Assembly (NCBI GenBank): GCA_003162555.1
Contig: PMNQ01000101.1
Location: forward strand, 1 to 10,128
Origin: Gammaproteobacteria bacterium
GTDB taxonomy: Bacteria; Pseudomonadota; Gammaproteobacteria; Steroidobacterales; Steroidobacteraceae
Direction of reading: 5' to 3'
Length of the DNA stretch: 10,128 nt
The notes below the pieces were generated by a model. It was not told the origin of the DNA. It worked only from the letters and a program-made list of their open reading frames with translations, and ran no database searches. Position 1 is the stretch's first letter; the number at the start of each line of letters is the position of its first letter. Both the position numbers and the translations under genes were made by a program. Shown piece by piece: positions 4,966 through 10,128 of this stretch.

Positions 4966-7053
4966 ATGGCCGTGATCGACCCGCTCGCCTCCCTCAACAC
5001 GCCACAGCGCAAGGCCGTGACCTTTGGCACGCCGCTGGCCGATGGCAAGGGCGTGCGCGCCGGGCCGTTGCTGGTGGTGGCGGGGGCCGGCACCGGCAAA
5101 ACCAGCACCATCGCGCACCGGGTCAGCTGGCTGGTCATGCACGGGGTGGATCCGGCGCGCATCCTGCTGCTCACTTTCACGCGCCGCGCCGCAACCGAGA
5201 TGCGCCGGCGGGCGCACGACATCCTGCGCCAGGCGCTCGACGACACGCTCGGCAACCGCGCCCAGTCCATGCTGCAGCGCCTGGCATGGGCCGGCACCTT
5301 TCATTCGATCGGCAACCGCCTGCTGCGCCATTACGGCCGCCAGGTGAATCTCGAGCCGGGCTTCACCGTCATAGACCGGAGCGACTCGGCCGACCTGTTC
5401 GACAATCTGCGCCAGGAACTGGGCTACACCGAGCAGTACCAGCGTTTCCCCCGCAAGGACACCTGCCTCGCGATCTACTCGTGGCGCGTCAATACGCAGA
5501 AGAGCCTGCACGACACGCTCGAGCAGCAGTTCAACTGGTGCCTGGGCTGGGAGCAGGACCTGGCTAAACTGTGCCGGGCCTATGTGGAGCGCAAGCAGAA
5601 ATACGGCCTGCTCGACTACGACGACCTGCTGATTTACTGGCATGCGCTGATGAACGAACCGAAGCTGGCGCAGCACGTCGCGGCCAATTTCGATCACGTG
5701 CTGGTCGACGAGTATCAGGACACCAATCGCCTGCAGGGCGAGATTTTGCGCGGGCTCCGGCCCGACGGCTCTGGCATCACCGTCGTTGGCGACGATGCAC
5801 AGTCGATCTATTCGTTCCGCGGCGCGGCGGTCGAGAACATCCTCGGCTTTCCCGACACCTACACGCCGAAGGCCGAGATCATCACGCTGGCGCAAAACTA
5901 CCGCGCCACGCAGCCGATCCTCGACGTGTCGAATGCACTGATGAACGATGCGCCGCGCCAGCATCGCAAGCACCTGATCGCGGTGCGCGGCCAGGGCGGC
6001 CGTCCGCAATACGTCACCACCGACGAATTGCAGTCGCAGGCCGAGTTCGTCTGCGGCCAGATCCTCAAGCGCCGCGAGGCGGGCGTGTTGCTGCGCAAGC
6101 AGGCGGTGTTGTTCCGCAATGCCAGCGCCAGCGACATACTCGAAGTCGAGCTGCTGCGCCGCAAGGTGCCGTTCGTGAAATACGGCGGCCTGAAATTTCT
6201 CGAGGCTGCGCACGTCAAGGACCTGCTGGCGGTGCTGCGCTGGGCGGACAACCCGCGCAACACGATGTCGGCCTTCCGCGTGCTGCAGCTGCTGCCCGGC
6301 ATGGGCCCGGCCAACGCGCAGCGCATCGTCGCCGACCTCGAAGCGCGCAACGGCAACTTCGCCGTGCTCGAGGAGGCGCGCAAGCCCGCGGCCGCGCTGC
6401 AGGATCTGCCCAAGCTCGGCAAATTGCTGGCCGCGCTGAGTGAACCGCAACGCGCATGGCCCGGCCAGGTGGGCCTGGTGCGCACCTGGTACCAGCCGCA
6501 CCTGGAGCGCCTGCACGAGCAATCGCACACGCGCATCGGCGACCTCGACCAGCTCGAACAGCTATCCAGCCAGTTCCCGTCGCGCGAGCGTTTCATCACC
6601 GAGCTGGCGCTCGATCCGCCCAACGCCGCGGGCGACCTGTCAGGTTCGCCGCTCCATGACGAGGATTACCTGATTCTCTCGACCGTGCACTCGGCCAAGG
6701 GCATGGAGTGGGACACGGTTTATGTGCTGAACATCGTCGACGGCAGTTTCCCGTCGGAATTCTCCACCGGCCGCGCCGAGCTCATCGATGAGGAACGCCG
6801 CTTGCTGTACGTCGCGATGACACGCGCCCGCAACGAGCTGTATCTGTGTGCGCCGCTGAAATTCCCGCTCACACAACAGCCACGCAATGGCGATGCGCAC
6901 GTCTACGGCGCGCGCAGCCGCTTTGTCACCGACAAGCTGCTGAAGTGCTGCGAGCAGAGCGCCTTCCAGGGGCAGGCGAACGCGGATGGCCTGATCGGCC
7001 AGGCACGCGCTGAGAAGATCGATGTGGCCTCGAAGCTCAAGGACATGTGGTAA
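4966..7053 (+). CDS. UvrD/Rep-family superfamily 1 DNA helicase
   Basis: A 695-residue ATP-dependent 3'-5' DNA helicase with all expected motifs: Q-motif LNTPQRKAV (10-18), Walker A AGAGTGKT (39-46), Ia LLLTFTRRAATEMRRRA (67-83), TFHS (111-114), motif II VDEYQD (247-252), III VVGDDAQSIYSFRGA (273-287), IV LAQNYR (308-313), V STVHSAKGMEWD (572-583) and VI EERRLLYVAMTRA (609-621). LPGMGPANAQRIV (443-455) is a helix-hairpin-helix in the 2B-domain region. Such enzymes unwind DNA in repair, replication restart or removal of bound proteins. Length fits Rep/UvrD, but the stretch between Q-motif and Walker A is longer than usual, and the C-terminus ends at KDMW without an obvious UvrD-type tail, so it is probably a paralogue rather than uvrD or rep itself. 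The frame continues open upstream to 4786; ATG 4966 is chosen because the Q-motif follows at the normal distance. No ribosome site precedes it. Confidence 0.92.
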   Translation: MAVIDPLASLNTPQRKAVTFGTPLADGKGVRAGPLLVVAGAGTGKTSTIAHRVSWLVMHGVDPARILLLTFTRRAATEMRRRAHDILRQALDDTLGNRAQSMLQRLAWAGTFHSIGNRLLRHYGRQVNLEPGFTVIDRSDSADLFDNLRQELGYTEQYQRFPRKDTCLAIYSWRVNTQKSLHDTLEQQFNWCLGWEQDLAKLCRAYVERKQKYGLLDYDDLLIYWHALMNEPKLAQHVAANFDHVLVDEYQDTNRLQGEILRGLRPDGSGITVVGDDAQSIYSFRGAAVENILGFPDTYTPKAEIITLAQNYRATQPILDVSNALMNDAPRQHRKHLIAVRGQGGRPQYVTTDELQSQAEFVCGQILKRREAGVLLRKQAVLFRNASASDILEVELLRRKVPFVKYGGLKFLEAAHVKDLLAVLRWADNPRNTMSAFRVLQLLPGMGPANAQRIVADLEARNGNFAVLEEARKPAAALQDLPKLGKLLAALSEPQRAWPGQVGLVRTWYQPHLERLHEQSHTRIGDLDQLEQLSSQFPSRERFITELALDPPNAAGDLSGSPLHDEDYLILSTVHSAKGMEWDTVYVLNIVDGSFPSEFSTGRAELIDEERRLLYVAMTRARNELYLCAPLKFPLTQQPRNGDAHVYGARSRFVTDKLLKCCEQSAFQGQANADGLIGQARAEKIDVASKLKDMW

Positions 7054-7068
7054 CAACAATCATTTTCC

Positions 7069-7076
7069 AGAGGGGA
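7069..7076 (+). promoter_or_regulatory. ribosome binding site of the first DUF4440-like lipoprotein
   Basis: AGAGGGGA lies five bases before the ATG at 7082. It settles the start: the longer open frame upstream lies inside the helicase gene and has no such site. Confidence 0.7.
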
Positions 7077-7081
7077 TAGCG

Positions 7082-7585
7082 ATGAACAAGAACTTTCAGG
7101 CCACGCTGGCCGCGGCAGCACTGCTGACACTGGGCGGTTGCGCGCAGAACGCGGCACCCGTCGATACGGCGCCCGACGTGGCGACAATCCACGCCGCCAC
7201 CAACGCCTGGGTCGAGGCCTACAACGCGGGCGATGCCGACAAAATCGCCGCGCTGTACGCGGACGACGCGATCATGATGCCGCCCGATGCGCCGGCCGCC
7301 GCCGATCACGCGGCGATGAAGGCCTACCTGCTTGCGGACATGGCCGCCTCGAAGGCAGCCGGCGTCAGCTTCGCGCTGGATACGGACGCAAGCGGCGTTT
7401 CGGGTGATCTCGCCTGGCACTCTGGCACTTTCCACGTGGCCGGCGCGAACGGCGCCAGCGTCGCCACGGGCAAGTACGCCGAGGTCTGGCACAAGGCCGA
7501 TGGCAAGTGGCTGATGATCCGCGACGTCTGGAACAATGATGCCCCGGCCGCTGCTGCTGCGGCACCGCCTGCGGCGAAGAAGTAG
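7082..7585 (+). CDS. SnoaL/DUF4440-like lipoprotein, first tandem copy
   Basis: A 167-residue predicted lipoprotein. Its signal peptide (positive K3, hydrophobic 7-17) ends in lipobox L-G-G-C with C20 lipidated; Ala at +2 suggests outer-membrane sorting. The mature domain follows the DUF4440/SnoaL-like (NTF2-fold) pattern: helix AWVEAYNAGDADKIAALYADDAI (42-64), PPD (67-69), a second helix, then strands DLAWHSGTFHV (109-119), TGKYAEVWHKADGKWLMIRD (129-148). This fold makes a small cone-shaped pocket; family roles range from enzymes to ligand binding, and no catalytic residues can be assigned. An alanine/proline tail follows (154-165). The gene starts 28 bases after the helicase stop. It is strongly similar to the next gene and so forms a tandem duplication. 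Confidence 0.85.
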   Translation: MNKNFQATLAAAALLTLGGCAQNAAPVDTAPDVATIHAATNAWVEAYNAGDADKIAALYADDAIMMPPDAPAAADHAAMKAYLLADMAASKAAGVSFALDTDASGVSGDLAWHSGTFHVAGANGASVATGKYAEVWHKADGKWLMIRDVWNNDAPAAAAAAPPAAKK

Positions 7586-7605
7586 TCTGTTACTGGGGAC
7601 TGCGG

Positions 7606-8112
7606 ATGATGGGCATCAAAGCTAGCGCCATTGCCGCAGCGAGCCTCGCGGTGCTGGCCGGCTGTGCGAATCGGCCAGCTCCGGTGGCCGCCACAGCCGC
7701 AGACGCGGCCGCGATCCGGGTGAACACGGCCGCGTGGGTGGTTGCATACAATGCCGGCGATACGGGCCAGGTCGTCAATTTCTATGCCGACGACGCGATC
7801 TTGTTGCCGCCGGACCATGCCCTCATCACCGGACGCGAGGCGGTGCGGCAATACTATGCGGCCGACATGGCGGCATTCAGTGTGTCCCACCTCAGCTTCG
7901 CGCTCGGCCAGGAGACCGGTGGCGTATCCGGTGAGCTCGGCTGGCACTCGGGCACCTTCAGGGTGACGGACGCCAGGGGCGCGGTCGCCGGCACCGGCAA
8001 GGACACCGAAATCTGGCGCAACAGCGGGGGCAAGTGGCTGATGATCCGCGACATCTGGAGCAACGATCCCGCTCCAGCCGCGGCGGCGCTGCCGGCTCAG
8101 GGCTCGAGGTAG
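7606..8112 (+). CDS. SnoaL/DUF4440-like lipoprotein, second tandem copy
   Basis: A 168-residue predicted lipoprotein matching its upstream neighbour over its whole length. Lipobox L-A-G-C puts the lipidated residue at C20. Shared blocks include AYNAGD (47-52), FYADDAILLPPD (59-70), ADMAA (86-90), GVSGELGWHSGTFRV (106-120), TGKDTEIW (130-137) and GKWLMIRDIWSNDPAP (142-157). The first copy's PAAADHAAMK region is replaced here by HALITGREAVRQ, closer to the usual DUF4440 'G-x-x-A/V' turn. GGGGA at 7595-7599, six bases ahead, supports ATG 7606. Only 20 bases separate the copies, so they are probably co-transcribed. The last 16 bases overlap the end of speA on the other strand. The retained fold and changed pocket-side residues suggest both copies are functional, perhaps with different ligands; that is inference. 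Confidence 0.87.
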   Translation: MMGIKASAIAAASLAVLAGCANRPAPVAATAADAAAIRVNTAAWVVAYNAGDTGQVVNFYADDAILLPPDHALITGREAVRQYYAADMAAFSVSHLSFALGQETGGVSGELGWHSGTFRVTDARGAVAGTGKDTEIWRNSGGKWLMIRDIWSNDPAPAAAALPAQGSR

Positions 8113-10043
8113 GCGTAGCCGTCGAGCTCCTGCTCGTAGAAACGCTTCAGGGCCTGGCTCTCCGGCACCGTCATGCGGCCCTCGCGCACCGCGCGCTCGC
8201 AGTCGCGCGCCAGCGCGGGCGCCAGCTCGGCGACGTCGTACTCCATGTATTCGAGCACCTTGTTGGCGGTGTCGCCCTTGACCACTTCCTCGATCCACCA
8301 GCCGCCTTCCTCGTGCAGCTTGATGTGCACGACGTGCGTGTCACCAAACAGGTTGTGCAGGTCGCCGAGCGTTTCCTGGTAGGCACCCACGAGGAACGCC
8401 GCCAGGTAATAATCTTCACCCGGTATCAGCTCGTGCAGCTCCAGCGTGCGCTTGGTCTCGCGGCGGCTGACGAAACGGTTGATGCGGCCGTCTGAATCGC
8501 AGGTGATGTCGGCCAGCACGCCGTTGCGCGCCGGGCGCTCGTTCAACCGGTGGATCGGCATGATCGGGAACAGCTGGTCGATCGCCCAGCTGTCCGGCAG
8601 CGACTGGAACAGCGAGAAATTGCAGAAATAGATGTCGGCGAGCACGTCTTCCAGGTCCTCGAGTTCCTCGGGGACCTGGTCGAGCTTGCGGCAGCAGTCG
8701 CGGATGCGCCCACAGGCGGCCCAGTAGAGACGCTCGACCAGCCCGCGCTGCTCGAGCGTGAGCAGGCCGAGGTTGAACATCTGCAGCGCCTCATCGCGCG
8801 CGGTCTGCGCGTCGTGATAGCACTCGACCAGGCGCCGCTCGTTGATCGTGCGCAGCGCGTCGTACAGATCGCGGATCGGCTGCGGCACGCCCTTGCCCTG
8901 CGGCTTCGTTTCATCCGGACCAATGGCGAAGCGATCGAGGCGCGAGCTGCCGAGCGTGTTGAAGATCAGCACGCTGTGGTGGGCCGCGATGGCGCGCCCC
9001 GATTCGCTGATGATCATCGGGTGATCGACGCCGCGCGAGTTGCAGACGCTGGCGACGCGGTAAACAACGTCGTTGGCGTATTCGTCGAGCGTGTAGTTCA
9101 TCGACGAGGCGTAGTTGGTGTTGGTGCCGTCGTAGTCGATGCCGAGGCCGCCGCCGACGTCGATGTACTCGAGGCCGGCGCCGGCGAGCTTGAGCTCGGC
9201 GTAGACATGCGCCAGCTCGTTGATCGCGTCCTTGACGCGGCGGATGTCCTGCAGCTGGCTGCCCGGGTGGCAGTGCACGAGCTTGAGGCAATCCTCCATG
9301 CCCTGCGCTCGCAGCACCGCGAGCAGCTCGATGATCTCGGTGACGAACAGGCCGAACTTGGATTTCTCGCCGGCCGAATCGCGCCAGCGGCCCGAACCCT
9401 CGCTCGCCAGCTTGACGCGCACGCCGATGCGCGGGCGCACGCCGTAGTGCTTGGCATGGCGCAGGATCAGCTCCAGCTCGTCGAAGTTCTCCACCACCGG
9501 GATGATGGTGCGGCCGAGCTTGGTGGCAAGGATCACCGCCTCGATGTAACTCGAGTCCTTGAAGCCATTGCAGATGATCAGCCGGTCGCTGGCCGACTCG
9601 GTGACCGCCATGACCGCCAGCAGCTCGGGCTTCGAGCCGACTTCCAGGCCAAAACCGAACTCGCGCCCGTAGCGGTAGACCTCATCGACCACCAGGCGCT
9701 GCTGGTTGACCTTGATGGGGAACACCGCGGCGTAGCGGTTGCGGTACTCGCTCTCGGCGATGGCGCGCACGAAGGCGTCATTGAGGTGGCGCAGGCGGTG
9801 CGCCAGGATGTCGGAGAAGCGCACCACCACCGGGGCGGCCAGGTCGCGCGCCTGCAGGCCCTGCACGACTTCCAGCAGGTCGATCTCATGCGCGGTGGTG
9901 CCATCAGGCCGCACCACGACGTTGCCGGCCTCATTGATCGAGAAGTAGCCCGAACCCCAGGCTGGAACGCTGTAGAGCTCGAGCGCGTCCGCCACGCTCC
10001 AACCGCTGGTTCCACGGCGCGCGGCCGTGCTCTGCTGTGCCAT
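8097..10043 (-). CDS. speA: biosynthetic arginine decarboxylase
   Basis: A 648-residue PLP-dependent arginine decarboxylase of the alanine-racemase-fold type. It converts arginine to agmatine, the first step of the agmatine route to putrescine and spermidine. Landmarks: VFPIKVNQQ (107-115) with K111 as the PLP lysine, GLEVGSKPEL (132-141), ICNGFKD (157-163), LVHCHPGSQL (255-264), the glycine-rich phosphate loop DVGGGLGIDYDG (295-306), ISESGRAI (345-352), ADITCDSDGRI (511-521) with C515 the likely active-site cysteine contributed across the dimer, and GAYQETLGDLHNLFG (553-567). Length matches E. coli SpeA (about 658). No signal peptide is visible; a cytoplasmic location is expected. No strong ribosome site precedes ATG 10043, but alignment of the N-terminus with the family makes it plausible. 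No other polyamine gene is in view; a spermidine synthase could lie beyond the right edge. It converges with the DUF4440-like pair. Confidence 0.96.
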   Translation of the reverse strand: MAQQSTAARRGTSGWSVADALELYSVPAWGSGYFSINEAGNVVVRPDGTTAHEIDLLEVVQGLQARDLAAPVVVRFSDILAHRLRHLNDAFVRAIAESEYRNRYAAVFPIKVNQQRLVVDEVYRYGREFGFGLEVGSKPELLAVMAVTESASDRLIICNGFKDSSYIEAVILATKLGRTIIPVVENFDELELILRHAKHYGVRPRIGVRVKLASEGSGRWRDSAGEKSKFGLFVTEIIELLAVLRAQGMEDCLKLVHCHPGSQLQDIRRVKDAINELAHVYAELKLAGAGLEYIDVGGGLGIDYDGTNTNYASSMNYTLDEYANDVVYRVASVCNSRGVDHPMIISESGRAIAAHHSVLIFNTLGSSRLDRFAIGPDETKPQGKGVPQPIRDLYDALRTINERRLVECYHDAQTARDEALQMFNLGLLTLEQRGLVERLYWAACGRIRDCCRKLDQVPEELEDLEDVLADIYFCNFSLFQSLPDSWAIDQLFPIMPIHRLNERPARNGVLADITCDSDGRINRFVSRRETKRTLELHELIPGEDYYLAAFLVGAYQETLGDLHNLFGDTHVVHIKLHEEGGWWIEEVVKGDTANKVLEYMEYDVAELAPALARDCERAVREGRMTVPESQALKRFYEQELDGYAYLEP

Positions 10044-10128
10044 CCGCTAGGGCCTGTTCGCGCTTATGGCGTCCCTTCGGGTTGCGCCTCTAAAGTCGCC
10101 AGGCGGCGTTGCTCGTCGTTCATTTGGA
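10044..10128. repeat. speA upstream region, possible end of a dispersed repeat
   Basis: These 85 bases reach the window edge. CTAGGGCCTGTTCGCGC (10047-10063) matches the left edge of the structured region at 2160-2176 in 13 of 17 positions. It is followed by short inverted repeats: GGCG/CGCC arms around CCCTTCGGG at about 10069-10089, and CGCC-AGGC-GGCG at 10097-10108. On the minus strand a 19-codon open frame (MNDEQRRLATLEAQPEGTP) ends 36 bases before speA, but it has no independent support. The stretch looks like the end of a repeated element lying between speA and its next neighbour; speA promoter elements were not recognised within it. Confidence 0.35.

Noticed and set aside
4866..5297. 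N-terminal extension of the DUF6524 frame up to 5297 on the minus strand
   Set aside because: It lies antisense to the helicase gene, has an arginine/serine-rich shadow composition, and would place unrelated sequence before the conserved first membrane helix.
4951..6528. Minus-strand open frame of 525 codons
   Set aside because: It is antisense to the helicase motifs, has no recognisable motif, and reflects the high GC content of the strand opposite a real gene.
7324..8298. Minus-strand open frame of 324 codons across the two lipoproteins and the end of speA
   Set aside because: It runs antisense to two well-supported lipoprotein genes and out of frame with speA; no protein family features are seen.
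10064..10122. 19-codon minus-strand frame MNDEQRRLATLEAQPEGTP before speA
   Set aside because: It is too short, lacks a visible ribosome site within the window and lies in repeat-like sequence; it is not called as a gene.
1..10128. CRISPR array, tRNA, rRNA, toxin-antitoxin or defence system
   Set aside because: No regularly spaced repeats, no cloverleaf-like sequence, and no nuclease, toxin or antitoxin motif were found; the helicase stands alone and has no nuclease domain or defence partner.

Overview
The window is a dense, GC-rich stretch of bacterial chromosome (roughly two thirds G+C by eye). It holds a partial gene, eleven complete protein genes and almost no spare DNA. An E. coli-type biosynthetic arginine decarboxylase (SpeA), a DUF6524 membrane protein, a NudF-type Nudix hydrolase and short overlapping gene junctions suggest a proteobacterium, most likely a gammaproteobacterium near Xanthomonadales or Nevskiales. 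That placement is an inference from family resemblance. I see no rRNA, tRNA, CRISPR array, intact transposase, phage gene or plasmid gene.

Layout. (1) Positions 1-2163, plus strand: a compact gene run. It has the tail of an upstream gene, a D-Ala-D-Ala-ligase-like ATP-grasp enzyme coupled to it by a 4-base overlap, a lipoprotein resembling the CpcT/CpeT family, and a DUF2721 membrane protein starting at TTG inside the lipoprotein's stop. (2) Positions 2164-2336: a non-coding stretch packed with inverted repeats. It also carries an open minus-strand frame ending next to a possible repeat terminus. (3) Positions 2337-3632, plus strand: two adjacent genes for unrecognised, mostly helical soluble proteins. 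(4) Positions 3666-4865, minus strand: DUF6524 membrane protein, then Nudix hydrolase, then a 72-residue unknown protein, arranged as an operon with a 20-base overlap. (5) Positions 4866-4965: the divergent intergenic region, with an AT-rich island directly before the next gene. (6) Positions 4966-8112, plus strand: a UvrD/Rep-like DNA helicase followed by two tandem SnoaL/DUF4440-like lipoproteins that look like duplicates of each other. (7) Positions 8097-10043, minus strand: speA, overlapping the second lipoprotein gene tail to tail by 16 bases. (8) Positions 10044-10128: the speA upstream region, with short inverted repeats and a motif similar to the one at the start of region 2.

The recognisable genes do unrelated housekeeping work: polyamine synthesis (SpeA), nucleotide-sugar clean-up (Nudix), DNA unwinding (helicase) and envelope lipoproteins. 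I do not see a convincing new multi-gene system. The best leads are the structured element at 2164-2336 and its possible partner at the right edge, the unrecognised gene pair at 2337-3632, the CpcT-like lipoprotein outside a phycobilisome setting, and the duplicated DUF4440-like lipoproteins.
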